Source: Collinsella aerofaciens (GTDB lineage: Bacteria > Actinomycetota > Coriobacteriia > Coriobacteriales > Coriobacteriaceae). From it: a stretch of 64,000 bases of DNA. Positions 24,558-33,069 of the stretch are shown here, piece after piece. The stretch is taken from assembly GCF_015554145.1 (NCBI RefSeq), contig NZ_JADNHZ010000007.1, positions 1 to 64,000 of the forward strand. The letters run 5' to 3'. A program made the translations under genes and the position numbers. The notes beneath the pieces are model-generated. The model was not told where the DNA came from and did not search any database. It worked only from the letters and a program-made list of their open reading frames with translations. Numbering within the stretch: the first letter of the stretch is position 1; the number at the start of each line of letters is the position of its first letter.

Positions 24558-25181
24558 TTAGCCCTCGAGCTGTGCCAGCTTGTAGCGGTAGGCCGCCGCG
24601 ATGACGTCTTTGCAGCCCTCGCGGCCCAGCTTGGCGCGGTTGACGACGATGTCCTTACCGCTCGTCATCTTCCACTTTCCGGCGCTGTAGCGCTTATAGA
24701 ACGCCTCGCGCGCCTTCTGCTGCTGTTTGACCAGCTTGGCGCCCTTCTTTTTGTTAAGTCCGCGCTTCTTGCGCACGATTTCGACGCGGTCCTCAAAGGG
24801 AGCGGTCACCAACACGGCAATGTGGTTGGGGTTGTTGCGAAGCAGGTAATCGGACAGGCGGCCTTCGATAATGCAGCTCTCGGTCTCGCCCAGATCCAAA
24901 ATCACCTGACTCATCTTTTGGAACAACTTATCCGAGTACGAACGCGCATCGTAGCGGTCGGGCAGGAACGCCATGTTCTCCACGGCCAGACGCTCGTCGT
25001 AGGCGGCCATCTTATCGAGCGACTCGCCCGTGCGCAGCGACGCACGCACCAGCAGCTCGTTGTCATACAGCGGAATCCCCAACTCGTCGGCAAGCATGCG
25101 ACCAATCTCGTGGCCCTCGGCGCCAAAGTCGCGCGCGATGGTAATGACCACAGGATTCTTCTTATTCTCCAGATCGCTCAT
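24558..25181 (-). CDS. Cytidylate kinase-like protein
   Basis: 207 residues. The start PVVITIARDFGAEGHEIGRML is typical of the cytidylate-kinase-2 family, a P-loop kinase-like group whose P-loop is modified. FEDRVEIVRKKRGLNKKKGAKLVKQQQ is the lid-like basic region. The family is common in anaerobic gut bacteria and its substrate is not established. Start chosen at the ATG after AAAGGAATCGCG; the frame is open to 25226 but includes the REP hairpin at 25199. It is the last gene after an amino-acid ABC transporter, 48 bp beyond the permease stop, possibly a separate transcript. Confidence 0.75.
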   Translation of the reverse strand: MSDLENKKNPVVITIARDFGAEGHEIGRMLADELGIPLYDNELLVRASLRTGESLDKMAAYDERLAVENMAFLPDRYDARSYSDKLFQKMSQVILDLGETESCIIEGRLSDYLLRNNPNHIAVLVTAPFEDRVEIVRKKRGLNKKKGAKLVKQQQKAREAFYKRYSAGKWKMTSGKDIVVNRAKLGREGCKDVIAAAYRYKLAQLEG

Positions 25182-25198
25182 CGCGATTCCTTTCTCTA

Positions 25199-25227
25199 TG
25201 TGACAAAGGGGCTGTCCCTTTGCCACA
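25199..25227. repeat. GGGACAG-type REP hairpin
   Basis: TGTGACAAAGG...CCTTTGCCACA with GGCTGTCC at the centre, in the 48-bp space between the kinase-like gene and the permease gene. Confidence 0.7.
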
Positions 25228-25229
25228 TT

Positions 25230-25868
25230 CTACGCTGCCACCATTCGCCTCTGATATGCGCGAACCAGCAGCGAAATACCAAAGTTGAGCACAAAGTACA
25301 TCGCAAACACCAGACCGTAGAGCATAAGCACCTGCGACAGGTCGATCGCATGGGCCATCACGACGTTTGCCGTGTACATGAGCTCGGCCACGTTAATGCC
25401 CGAAAGATACGAGCTGTCCTTGATGACGGTCGTGCACTGGCTAAACAGCGCCGGGATGATCGTCTTAAACGTCTGCGGCAGAATGATGTAGCGCATGGTG
25501 GCAAAGAAGCCGAAGCCCTGGCTCTGCGCTGCCTCAAACTGGCCGCGCGGAATCGAGTTGAGGCCACCACGCACAATCTCGGCCATAACAGCGCTGGTAA
25601 ACAGCGTAAAGGCGATGGTCGAAATCACAATGTCCAAACCCTGCACCGTAAAGTAGATAAACAGGATCCACAGCAGGTTCGGCGTGCAACGGAACAGCTC
25701 GATATAGGCGCTCACCAAAATACGGAACGGGCGGGGCGCATAGCTTTTAACGAGCGCCAGCACCGTGCCAAAGATGAGCGAGAAAAAGATCGACAGCGCC
25801 GAGATCTCGATTGTCTTAACAAAGCCGCCCCAAATGTAGAGCAGGTTGGTCGCGTTGAAGATTTCCAT
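25230..25868 (-). CDS. Polar amino-acid ABC transporter permease
   Basis: 212 residues, His/Glu/Gln/Arg/opine-type permease. Five or so membrane helices, with the EAA loop GGLNSIPRGQFEAAQSQGFGFF that contacts the ATPase. Start after GAGGAGGCCTAGCGC, 3 bp from the preceding permease stop. It pairs with the 25872-26618 permease to form the heterodimeric channel. Confidence 0.92.
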   Translation of the reverse strand: MEIFNATNLLYIWGGFVKTIEISALSIFFSLIFGTVLALVKSYAPRPFRILVSAYIELFRCTPNLLWILFIYFTVQGLDIVISTIAFTLFTSAVMAEIVRGGLNSIPRGQFEAAQSQGFGFFATMRYIILPQTFKTIIPALFSQCTTVIKDSSYLSGINVAELMYTANVVMAHAIDLSQVLMLYGLVFAMYFVLNFGISLLVRAYQRRMVAA

Positions 25869-25871
25869 GCG

Positions 25872-26618
25872 CTAGGCCTCCTCTACGTTGTCGAGCCCCA
25901 GCTCGGCCAGGCTCACGCCGCGCGGACGCTCCTTGGAGCGGTGCTCGAGCCACTGCACCAGCATGGCGAGCGGAAAGCAGATGATGAAATACATAAGGCA
26001 GCAGACGATGTATCCCTGCAGGTAACCGTACAGACTCACAAAGTTGTCGGAACGGTACATAAGGTCGCCGCCGGCCACAAGCGCCAGCACCGACGTGTTC
26101 TTGACCAGGTTGAGCGCCTGGTTACACAGCGGCGGCAAAATGATCTTGAACGTCTGGGGCAGCACGATGTACCAGTACGCCTGCGCACGGGTGAAGCCCT
26201 GGCTCTGGGCCGCCTCCATCTGACCGCGCGGAACCGCCTCGATACCGGTGCGGATGACCTCCGAAATGTAGGCCGCATGATACAGACCCACGCCCAAGAA
26301 GCCCAGCACAAACGGCGCGATGCGCACCGGCTGGTCGGCACCGGTTATGGCCTGCAAAAACTGCGGACCGGCCATGTACATAAAGAGCACCTGCACGGGC
26401 AACGGGGTGTTCTGGTAAAACTCCACGTACACGCGGCTTATGGCGCGCAGTACGCGCGAGCGAGTGGTAGAGAACACGCCCAGCAGCGTGCCCAGCACCA
26501 GCGACAGCAGCAGACCGGCAACGACCACCTGCAGCGTCACGCCAAAGCCCTCCCAGAAGGGCCCCATGTTTTGAAATGTCGTCGACCAGCGGTCGGCGTC
26601 AAACAATCCTTCGAGCAT
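25872..26618 (-). CDS. Polar amino-acid ABC transporter permease
   Basis: 248 residues, paralogue of the next permease. EAA loop: TGIEAVPRGQMEAAQSQGFT. Start at 26618 after AAGGAAGGAATCAA; an earlier in-frame ATG (26651) overlaps the upstream gene and has no SD. Two permeases plus one ATPase and one binding protein make a complete importer. Confidence 0.92.
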   Translation of the reverse strand: MLEGLFDADRWSTTFQNMGPFWEGFGVTLQVVVAGLLLSLVLGTLLGVFSTTRSRVLRAISRVYVEFYQNTPLPVQVLFMYMAGPQFLQAITGADQPVRIAPFVLGFLGVGLYHAAYISEVIRTGIEAVPRGQMEAAQSQGFTRAQAYWYIVLPQTFKIILPPLCNQALNLVKNTSVLALVAGGDLMYRSDNFVSLYGYLQGYIVCCLMYFIICFPLAMLVQWLEHRSKERPRGVSLAELGLDNVEEA

Positions 26619-26643
26619 TTGATTCCTTCCTTGGACGATGCGC

Positions 26644-27522
26644 CTATACAAGACCCCAGGTCTTGACCTCTTGGTCGAGCCAGCCGTCGGCCAGGCGATC
26701 GCAAATCACCTGATCGACCACGGCCGAAAGGTCGCAGCCCTTCTTGGTCGCCACGCCGTAGCCCTGCTCGCCAAACTTGACCTCGGGCTGCAGCAGCTCA
26801 ACGGTCTCGTTCATGTAACCGGCCAGCGTGGAGCGGTCCATGGCAAAGACGTCGATATTGCCGGCGTCGAGGGAACTCTTGATGATGGGATAGCCGCTAA
26901 AGGCCCTAAACTCGGGCTTACAGCTAAAGCCGTTGTCCTTGATCATCTGCTCGATCAGGCCCTGCGTGGTGGCACCCTGACTCACGCCAATGACCTTACC
27001 GTCCAGATCCTCAATCGAGGTAAAGCCCGAACGCTTCTTGACCATGAGTCCCACGTAGTCGGTACGGTACGGCGTCGAGAAATCCCAGCTCTTCTTGCGC
27101 TCGTCGGTGATGGTGTAGGTCGCCGCGACCACGTCAAGCTGGCCGTTATCGATCAGCGGGCCGCGCGTCTTGGGCGTTACGTCGGTAAACTCGACAAGCT
27201 CCTGAGCACGGGCTTCCTTGTAGCTCACGCCAAAGACGGCAGCGGCGATCTGGTAGCACAAATCGACTTCCATGCCCTCAAAGCGGCCCTTGGCGGTGTC
27301 GTAATAGCCATAGCCGGGAACGTCCTTCTTAACGCCGGCATTCAGATGGCCACGCGACTTAATGGCCGCAAGCTTGGACCCCTTGTCGGAGCCCTCGCCG
27401 CTGGTAGAGTTGCCGCAACCGGTAAGCGCGGCCCCCGTCAGCGCAAGCATGCCGGCGCCAGCCAGCTGCAAAAAGTGACGGCGCGACACGGCCGCCCTCG
27501 TCATATCCGTCATGTCCATCAC
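26644..27522 (-). CDS. Amino-acid ABC transporter substrate-binding lipoprotein
   Basis: About 292 residues. An N-terminal SRRHFLQLAGAG resembles a twin-arginine signal and runs into the lipobox LTGC (Cys at about 36). This suggests Tat export followed by lipid anchoring. The mature part is a family-3 bacterial solute-binding protein (GRFEGMEVDLCYQIAAAVF, DVVAATYTITDERKKSWDFS, GVSQGATTQG), the group that binds glutamate, aspartate, cystine or related polar amino acids. Start is either GTG 27522 or ATG 27519. Five bases separate it from the ATPase gene. The exact ligand is unknown. Confidence 0.9.
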   Translation of the reverse strand: MMDMTDMTRAAVSRRHFLQLAGAGMLALTGAALTGCGNSTSGEGSDKGSKLAAIKSRGHLNAGVKKDVPGYGYYDTAKGRFEGMEVDLCYQIAAAVFGVSYKEARAQELVEFTDVTPKTRGPLIDNGQLDVVAATYTITDERKKSWDFSTPYRTDYVGLMVKKRSGFTSIEDLDGKVIGVSQGATTQGLIEQMIKDNGFSCKPEFRAFSGYPIIKSSLDAGNIDVFAMDRSTLAGYMNETVELLQPEVKFGEQGYGVATKKGCDLSAVVDQVICDRLADGWLDQEVKTWGLV

Positions 27523-27527
27523 CGCGC

Positions 27528-28259
27528 CTAGTGCAGAATCTTGGACAGGAACTCGCGGCAGCGCGGGTTCTCGGGGTTATCGAAGAAGTGCTCGGGCGTG
27601 CCCTCCTCCAGAATGCGGCCGTCCTCCATAAAGATGACGCGGTCGGCCACCTGGCGCGCAAAGCCCATCTCATGCGTCACGCAGATCATGGTGATGTCCT
27701 CCTGCGCGAGCTCGATCATAACGTCCAGAACCTCCTGGACCATCTCGGGGTCGAGCGCCGAGGTCGGCTCGTCAAACAGGATGATGGGCTGCTTGGTGCA
27801 CAGGGCACGGGCGATGGCGATACGCTGCTGCTGACCGCCCGAGAGGTTCTGCGGATACTCGCCGGCCTTATGCGCCATGCCAACGCGCTTGAGCGCGGCG
27901 ATGGCGATCTCGGTCGCCTCCTCCTTGCTCTTCTTTTGTAGCTTGATGGGCGCGAGCGTCAGGTTGCCCAGCACCGTCATGTTGGGATACAGGTTGAACT
28001 GCTGAAACACCATGGAGCTATACTTGCGGGCCATCTCCAGGTGATTCTTTTTGGTGAGCGGCGTACCGTCGATGATGACCTCGCCCGACGTGGGCTCCTC
28101 AAGATAGTCGACGCAACGGATGAGCGTCGACTTGCCCGAGCCGGAAGGCCCGATCATTACGAGCTTCTCGCCGCGCTTGACGGTGAGGTTGATATCTTTG
28201 AGCACATGCAGGTCGCCAAAGTACTTGTTGAGATGCTTGATCTCGATCATGTCTGCCAT
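27528..28259 (-). CDS. Amino-acid ABC transporter ATP-binding protein
   Basis: 243 residues, typical GlnQ-type ATPase. GPSGSGKST Walker A, LSGGQQQR signature, [12 protein letters not shown] Walker B, and [19 protein letters not shown] switch His. First gene of the operon ATPase - binding protein - permease - permease. The ATG follows GGGAAGGGACATTC. Confidence 0.94.
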   Translation of the reverse strand: MADMIEIKHLNKYFGDLHVLKDINLTVKRGEKLVMIGPSGSGKSTLIRCVDYLEEPTSGEVIIDGTPLTKKNHLEMARKYSSMVFQQFNLYPNMTVLGNLTLAPIKLQKKSKEEATEIAIAALKRVGMAHKAGEYPQNLSGGQQQRIAIARALCTKQPIILFDEPTSALDPEMVQEVLDVMIELAQEDITMICVTHEMGFARQVADRVIFMEDGRILEEGTPEHFFDNPENPRCREFLSKILH

Positions 28260-28365
28260 GAATGTCCCTTCCCTGCGTTTACACGAGTTGAACTATTGTA
28301 CGGAAAGAACCACGTTCCCGCAGCCCACACTACATTCCCGTAAAGAACCCGCAACCTTCCGCCCA

Positions 28366-28432
28366 CTCATTGGGGACAGACTTAAATGAGTACCCAATGA
28401 GCGGGTACTCATTTAAGTCTGTCCCCAATGAG
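28366..28432. repeat. GGGACAG REP forming a perfect 30-bp inverted repeat
   Basis: Arms 28366-28395 and 28403-28432 are exact reverse complements (CTCATTGGGGACAG... and ...CTGTCCCCAATGAG) around 7 nt. Each arm carries one GGGGACAG core, so it reads as two REP hairpins head to head. It lies about 110 bp upstream of the amino-acid ABC operon. Confidence 0.9.
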
Positions 28433-28458
28433 CGCTCAACCGCCCTTGTTGAGCATAA

Positions 28459-28606
28459 GTCAGCGAAAACCCGTACACGCGAGTAAGGTGACGTGAAATG
28501 AAAGGGCGCAGACCTTATGGTCGCGCCCTTGAAATTGAACGTCAGATTGCCGTGTGTACGGGTTTGCAGCGTCGAGCCGTTATGCGGTTTGGTAAAACCG
28601 CATAAC
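28459..28606. repeat. Structured intergenic element, copy A
   Basis: Nested pairing: ACCCGTACAC/GTGTACGGGT (28469-28478/28554-28563), TGACGT/ACGTCA (28489-28494/28539-28544) and a tip hairpin AAGGGCG...CGCCCTT. AAGGT and AGATT face each other between the first two stems. A second hairpin follows, GTTATGCGGTTT...AAACCGCATAAC (28579-28606). Copy B at 46591-46738 keeps the plan with different stem bases; copy C is at 63651-63749. It sits directly after the yqeY stop on the minus strand. With the REP above it fills the 350-bp gap; no ORF was seen. Confidence 0.8.
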
Positions 28607-28609
28607 AAA

Positions 28610-29059
28610 TTACGCGAGTTTGGCTCCGACGATCTTTGCCGCGGCAGGCTTGTCGAAGTTGCCGCCGGTGGCCTTGCCGAGTGCTCCCATGACCTGGCCC
28701 ATCTGCTTCTTGGACGTGGCGCCCAGCTCGGCGATAACCTGCTCGATCAGCGCCTCGAGCTCCTCGCCCGAAACCTGCGCGGGCAGCAGGCTCTCCAGAA
28801 TCTTGACCTGCTCGGTCAGGTTGTCGGTACGGTCCTGGTCGGTACCGGCCTTGATGGACATCTCCAGCGTCTCGCTCGTCTGCTTAATCAGACGCTTGAT
28901 CATGCTGTTGACGTCTTCCTCGGTCACGTCGCGGCGCTCGTTGACCTCGATATTCTTCACCTCGGCCTTGACCTGACGGATGATGGACAGGCGAACCTTG
29001 TCCTTGGCCTTCATGGCCGCGATCATTTCCTTCTGCAGCTCTTCGTTGGTCATCTGCAA
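28610..29059 (-). CDS. yqeY: GatB/YqeY domain protein
   Basis: 149 residues, full length for YqeY. Two helical bundles: KAKDKVRLSIIRQVKAEVKN and TSKKQMGQVMGALGKATGGNFDK at the C-terminus. The family resembles the tRNA-binding tail of the amidotransferase subunit GatB. Its role is not firmly known; a tRNA-linked function is usually proposed. ATG after AGAGGATTTGCAG. Structured element A begins 3 bp after the stop. Confidence 0.9.
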   Translation of the reverse strand: MQMTNEELQKEMIAAMKAKDKVRLSIIRQVKAEVKNIEVNERRDVTEEDVNSMIKRLIKQTSETLEMSIKAGTDQDRTDNLTEQVKILESLLPAQVSGEELEALIEQVIAELGATSKKQMGQVMGALGKATGGNFDKPAAAKIVGAKLA

Positions 29060-29107
29060 ATCCTCTCTAATAGCGTGGGCGGCACTTGCGCGAGCACCGC
29101 CCCATGA

Positions 29108-30328
29108 TTACTCAGTCGTCGACGAATCGTCGGTCGAACTCTTGGTGACGCCCTTCAGACTGACGTTGTATGGCACGTCTTTGGGCATGGGGTTGACGGT
29201 GATGTCGGCATCCTTCTTGTACTGCTCCAGCCACTCGCTGTACGCGGTGCTGGCCGCTTGCGTCTTCACCACGTTGGAGACGTACTTTTTGATGGCCTTG
29301 GGCACCTGGTTGATGTCATCAACCTGATTATCGACATGGAAGTAGTCGGTGCACTTGATGATGTGGTAACCATAGGTCGACTCGACGACTTCGCTCACAT
29401 CGCCCTTGTTGAGCCCCTCGAGCGCCGTCTGGTAGCTGTCGACAAAGGTGGTGAGCTTATCCCAGCCCACATCGCCCTTCTTCTCCTTGGAACCGGTGTC
29501 CTCGGAGTACTGTTCAACGGCGTCCTCAAAGCTCAGCTCACCGGAGTTGATCTTGTCCAGGCACTCCTGCGCCTTGGCCTTGGCGGCAGCCTTGTCCTCG
29601 TCGGAAGCGTCGGAATCAACCTTGATCAGGATGTTCGACGAGCGGCGGGCGTCGTTGTAGCTGGACAGGTTTTCGTTGATGTAATCGACAATCTCGCTGT
29701 CCTTGGGCTTGCTCGTGGGCGCGACGGCATCCTTGAGTTTCTGCTGCGCCAGACTCTCCTTGAGCGAATCCTTGTAGGTGTCTTCGGTATAGCCGTAGGT
29801 CTTGAGGGTCTTCTTAAAGGCCTTGGCACCGCCCGCGCTCTTGCACGCGTCCTTCCAAGCCTTCTCGACCTCCTCGTCCGACACCGTCACGCCGTTCTCT
29901 TTCTGTGCCTGTTGAAGCAGAATCTGCTGCGTGTAGGAGTCGATGAGTTGCTTGCGATACCTCTTGGGCGTGAGGTCGTTGTCGACCAGATACTGCGCCC
30001 AGTCCTTGTCCTTGGTGTAGCCGTAGGACGTGCGCATGTTCATGATCTGCTTGGTCACGGTGTCCTCGGTGAGGTTGGTGCCGTTGATAGTGGCAGCAAC
30101 ACCGCCGGTCAGCTTGTAGCCCGAGGTGTCCTCGGCCTGCGACATAAGGCCGGAGCACGCCATCGCCGAGACGGAAAGCAGCATCGCCAGCACGCCGATG
30201 ACCACCAGAACGATCTTGACGGTCTTGGACACGCGGGTCTTGCGCTGCTTCTTGCGAGAGCTGGAGGCGGCGCGAGCCTGCTGCTCGGGCGTCGGCTCGG
30301 GTGCGGGGTTCTTTTTCTTATTTGCCAT
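29108..30328 (-). CDS. Parvulin-type peptidyl-prolyl isomerase, membrane anchored (PrsA/SurA-like)
   Basis: 406 residues. A basic cytoplasmic N-terminus (KKNPAPEP..., KKQRKTRVSK) precedes one membrane segment (about 38-60, VKIVLVVIGVLAMLLSVSAM). A SurA-N-like helical region follows, then a parvulin domain: SSNILIKVDSDASDED, YSEDTGSKEKKGDVGW and STYGYHIIKCTDYF. Such proteins help fold exported proteins on the outer face of the membrane. The only Cys near the helix (MACSG) is not a clear lipobox, so an uncleaved anchor is likelier than a lipoprotein. Start at the ATG after GAAAGGCCAACT; the longer frame to 30427 crosses a REP. Confidence 0.88.
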   Translation of the reverse strand: MANKKKNPAPEPTPEQQARAASSSRKKQRKTRVSKTVKIVLVVIGVLAMLLSVSAMACSGLMSQAEDTSGYKLTGGVAATINGTNLTEDTVTKQIMNMRTSYGYTKDKDWAQYLVDNDLTPKRYRKQLIDSYTQQILLQQAQKENGVTVSDEEVEKAWKDACKSAGGAKAFKKTLKTYGYTEDTYKDSLKESLAQQKLKDAVAPTSKPKDSEIVDYINENLSSYNDARRSSNILIKVDSDASDEDKAAAKAKAQECLDKINSGELSFEDAVEQYSEDTGSKEKKGDVGWDKLTTFVDSYQTALEGLNKGDVSEVVESTYGYHIIKCTDYFHVDNQVDDINQVPKAIKKYVSNVVKTQAASTAYSEWLEQYKKDADITVNPMPKDVPYNVSLKGVTKSSTDDSSTTE

Positions 30329-30396
30329 AGTTGGCCTTTCGCATAACGAATCGAACAAACGCCATTGTGTCACAACGCAGCCCCCGCGGCACGCTT

Positions 30397-30514
30397 GGTG
30401 CATTGGGGACAGGTTAATCTGCACCATTTTGGTGCAAAGGGGACAGCTCTGGCAGCCGGCAGTTAGGGACAGTCCCCAAGTGCCGGCACATAAGGAACGT
30501 CCCTAGGTGCCGGC
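30397..30514. repeat. Cluster of GGGACAG-type REP hairpins
   Basis: Three hairpins in succession. GGTGCATT...TGCACC with GGGGACAGG (30397-30425) is followed by a further GGGGACAG at 30439. GCCGGCA...TGCCGGC with GGGACAGTCCC spans 30455-30487. TGCCGGC...GCCGGC with GGAACGTCCC spans 30481-30514. They fill the space between the PTS gene and the parvulin gene. Confidence 0.8.
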
Positions 30515-30525
30515 TTAGCCCCACC

Positions 30526-30990
30526 TTAGAAGTGGCGGCGGATGGCGTCGACCATGCCCTGCGGCGTGGTCTGGCCGAGCACGTCGGCTGCGGCATCGGC
30601 GTCCATAAAGATGTTCATGAGCGCCTGCAGGGCCTCGACCTGACCGCCCGGCTCGGCGATGCCCAGATTGATGACGATCTGCGCCGGCACCGGAGCGCCC
30701 ATGCCAGCCATAGCGTTAAATGTCACGGGCGCGGCGGGCTTCACCACCGCGATATAGGGCTTGGCCACAAACCCCGGATCGGTATGCGGAATGGCAATGT
30801 TTGCCGCCGGCATGGCAAGACCCGTGGGATAGGCATCCTCGCGCGTGCGAACGGCGTCGAGCCAACCGTCGGCAATGTAGCCGCGCGGAGCAAGCTCACT
30901 CTCGAGTTGCGCAAACACCTCACCCGGCGTCGCACACTCCCAATCAAAAAACACCAGCTCAGGCGTAAACAGCGCTTCGTTATCCGCCAT
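30526..30990 (-). CDS. PTS EIIA protein, fructose/galactitol type
   Basis: 154 residues, one EIIA-2 domain. The phosphorylated His is in ANIAIPHTD, about residue 70. TGLAMPAAN before it and VKPAAPVTFNAMAG after it are usual for GatA/FruA-type IIA. It would accept phosphate from HPr and pass it to a IIB unit. No IIB or IIC gene is nearby, so it is an orphan that may serve a distant permease or act in regulation. Start after GAGAGAGGTGAGCGC. Confidence 0.85.
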   Translation of the reverse strand: MADNEALFTPELVFFDWECATPGEVFAQLESELAPRGYIADGWLDAVRTREDAYPTGLAMPAANIAIPHTDPGFVAKPYIAVVKPAAPVTFNAMAGMGAPVPAQIVINLGIAEPGGQVEALQALMNIFMDADAAADVLGQTTPQGMVDAIRRHF

Positions 30991-31016
30991 GCGCTCACCT
31001 CTCTCACCTAGTCATT

Positions 31017-31099
31017 CAGGAACGTCCCCGATGACCACCCAAAACAAAAGGTGGTCACGCGCGCCTTGGCGCCAATGACCACCCTGACCACTCAACTAA
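31017..31099. repeat. GGGAC-type REP hairpins
   Basis: AACGTCCCCG leads into TGACCACC...GGTGGTCA (31032-31039/31050-31057), a GCGCC...GGCGC hairpin, and two further TGACCAC motifs. Between the PTS IIA gene and purN. Confidence 0.7.
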
Positions 31100-31115
31100 A
31101 TTGTACTGTGCGCCG

Positions 31116-31817
31116 CTAGCCGCGGGGCGCATCAATTGCGACCTTGCCGCTCTCCAGCACGTGGACGCGGCCGTCGGCGAGCATCTGCACGACCTCGGGA
31201 TACAGCACGTGCTCAATCGCGTGGATATGCTCCTCGAGCGTGTCGACGTCCCAGCCTTCCTCGACAGCCAGCGCACGCTGGGCGATGATGGGGCCGTTGT
31301 CGTAAATCTCGTTGGCAAAGTGCACGGTCACGCCGGTCACCTTGACACCACGCGCAAACGCATCGTCAATCGCATGGGCACCGGTAAAGCTCGGCAGCAG
31401 CGCCGGATGCAGGTTGACCACGCGATTGGGGAACGCCGCCAGCAGCGGCGTGTGCACCATGCGCATGTAGCCGGCCATGACCACATACTCGCAGCCGCGT
31501 TCGAGCAGCTCGTGCGCGATGATCTCATCGGCGGCGATGGGGTCGGCATAGACATCCTTGGACAGCGTGAGCGTCTGGATGCCCGCGCGCTCAGCGCGCT
31601 GCAAACCCCTAGCCGAAGGACGGCTCGACACCACAAGCTCAATCGAGGCGTTGAGCTTACCGGCGGCGATCAGATCGATCAGCGCCTGCAGGTTGGTACC
31701 CGAGCCGCTGATAAGCACGCCAATCTTAAGCGGCTCGGCCGTATCGGTGCCGGTCGGACGGGTGTAGGGCACAAAGCCCAGGCCCTCGGCAGCAGCCATC
31801 TGCTCGTTAGCGCTCAT
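31116..31817 (-). CDS. purN: Phosphoribosylglycinamide formyltransferase
   Basis: 233 residues. KIGVLISGSGTNLQALIDLI is the phosphate-binding start, VVMAGYMRMV and NLHPALLPSFTGAHAIDDAF contain the catalytic Asn/His, and GVTVHFANEIYDNGPII the Asp region. It formylates GAR with 10-formyl-THF, the third step of purine synthesis. An N-terminal extension of about 30 residues (MSANEQMAAAEGLGFVPYTR) precedes the usual start. The ATG overlaps the purM stop by 11 nt, so the two are coupled. Confidence 0.95.
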   Translation of the reverse strand: MSANEQMAAAEGLGFVPYTRPTGTDTAEPLKIGVLISGSGTNLQALIDLIAAGKLNASIELVVSSRPSARGLQRAERAGIQTLTLSKDVYADPIAADEIIAHELLERGCEYVVMAGYMRMVHTPLLAAFPNRVVNLHPALLPSFTGAHAIDDAFARGVKVTGVTVHFANEIYDNGPIIAQRALAVEEGWDVDTLEEHIHAIEHVLYPEVVQMLADGRVHVLESGKVAIDAPRG

Positions 31818-32910
31818 CGGAGTACACGACCTTACCGGAACCCTCGACGCACTCGCCCACGCGGAACGGCTTCTCGCCCAGCGCGACCAGTGCCTCGGTC
31901 ACGGCGGCCTCGTCCTCGGGGGCGACGATCAGGCACAGGCCGACGCCCATGTTGAAGGTCTTGCATGCCTCGTTGGGCGCGAGCTCGGCCTGACGCGACA
32001 CGTAAGTGATAACGGGCGGAACGTCCCAACCCATCTCGGCGCCGTTGCGGGTGACCACGGCGTCAACGTCGTCGGCGAGCGCGCGGTTGAGGTTCTCGGT
32101 AATACCGCCGCCGGTGATGTGGGCGATAGCATGCACGTTGGCGCCGCCGCGCAGCAGCTCAAGAATCGGCTTCACATAAATGCGCGTGGGGGCCAGCAGG
32201 GCGTCAGCCAGCGAAGCGCCACCGAGCTCCTCGAGCGGACGGCTCAGCTCCTCGGCCTTAGCGGCGGCCTCGGGCGTGCCCGGCTTGATGCCGTCGACGC
32301 CGATGACCTTGCGCACGAGCGAGTAGCCGTTGGAGTGCACGCCGGTGGAAGGCAGGCCCAGGATCACATCGCCCGGGCGAACGTTCGCGGGGTCGAGCAT
32401 CTTGGGACGATCGACGACGCCCACGGTAAAGCCGGCGAGGTCGTAGTCGGCCGGAGCCATAACGCCCGGGTGCTCGGCCATCTCGCCGCCCACGAGCGCG
32501 CAGCCCGCGAGCTTGCAGCCGTCGGCCACGCCCTTGATGATCTTTGCCATGTGCTCGGCCTCGATGTGACCGATGGCAACGTAGTCCAGGAAGAACAGCG
32601 GCTCGGCGCCCGAAGCCAAAATGTCGTTGACGCACATAGCGACCAGGTCCTGGCCCACCGTCTCGTGACGGTCCATGATCTGGGCGAGCACGAGCTTGGT
32701 GCCCACGCCGTCGGTACCGCTGATCAGGATCGGGTCTTCCATATCCTTAAGCGCGGCAGCCGAGAACAGGCCACCGAAGCCGCCGATGCCGCCGATAACT
32801 TCGGGACGATTGGTGTCCTTGACCATCTGCTTAATCGCGTCGACGGCGCGACCGCCCTCGGCGGTATCGACGCCGGCGTCCTCGTACGTCACATGCTTGC
32901 TGTCGCTCAT
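31807..32910 (-). CDS. purM: Phosphoribosylformylglycinamidine cyclo-ligase (AIR synthetase)
   Basis: 367 residues. SGTDGVGTKLVLAQIM and DLVAMCVNDILASGAEPLFFLDY are the ATP- and substrate-site motifs. GGEMAEHPGVM and ITGGGITENLNRAL follow. It closes the imidazole ring in purine synthesis. Start after AGGAAGGCTCAG. Upstream of purN in the same operon; purF lies 157 bp further upstream on the same strand, with a REP hairpin between. Confidence 0.96.
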   Translation of the reverse strand: MSDSKHVTYEDAGVDTAEGGRAVDAIKQMVKDTNRPEVIGGIGGFGGLFSAAALKDMEDPILISGTDGVGTKLVLAQIMDRHETVGQDLVAMCVNDILASGAEPLFFLDYVAIGHIEAEHMAKIIKGVADGCKLAGCALVGGEMAEHPGVMAPADYDLAGFTVGVVDRPKMLDPANVRPGDVILGLPSTGVHSNGYSLVRKVIGVDGIKPGTPEAAAKAEELSRPLEELGGASLADALLAPTRIYVKPILELLRGGANVHAIAHITGGGITENLNRALADDVDAVVTRNGAEMGWDVPPVITYVSRQAELAPNEACKTFNMGVGLCLIVAPEDEAAVTEALVALGEKPFRVGECVEGSGKVVYSDER

Positions 32911-33028
32911 CTGAGCCTTCCTCTCCCACTACCGTGGCGCCGCGCGGGCGCCAAACGGTGCTCATAGTTGCGTTCATTTCGGCGCGCGCCATAACAGCAC
33001 GCGCCGTCATATCAACAAAACAGCAGGT

Positions 33029-33069
33029 AAAACCTACCAAAATAAACCTGTCCCCACATGGCAGGTTTT
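33029..33069. repeat. GGGACAG REP overlapping the purF stop codon
   Basis: AAAACCTACC...GGCAGGTTTT (33029-33038/33060-33069) with AAATAAACCTGTCCCC between. Same sub-family as the pair at 17497-17703. Its right arm contains two bases of the purF stop codon (33068-33070), so it forms the purF 3' end. Confidence 0.8.
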
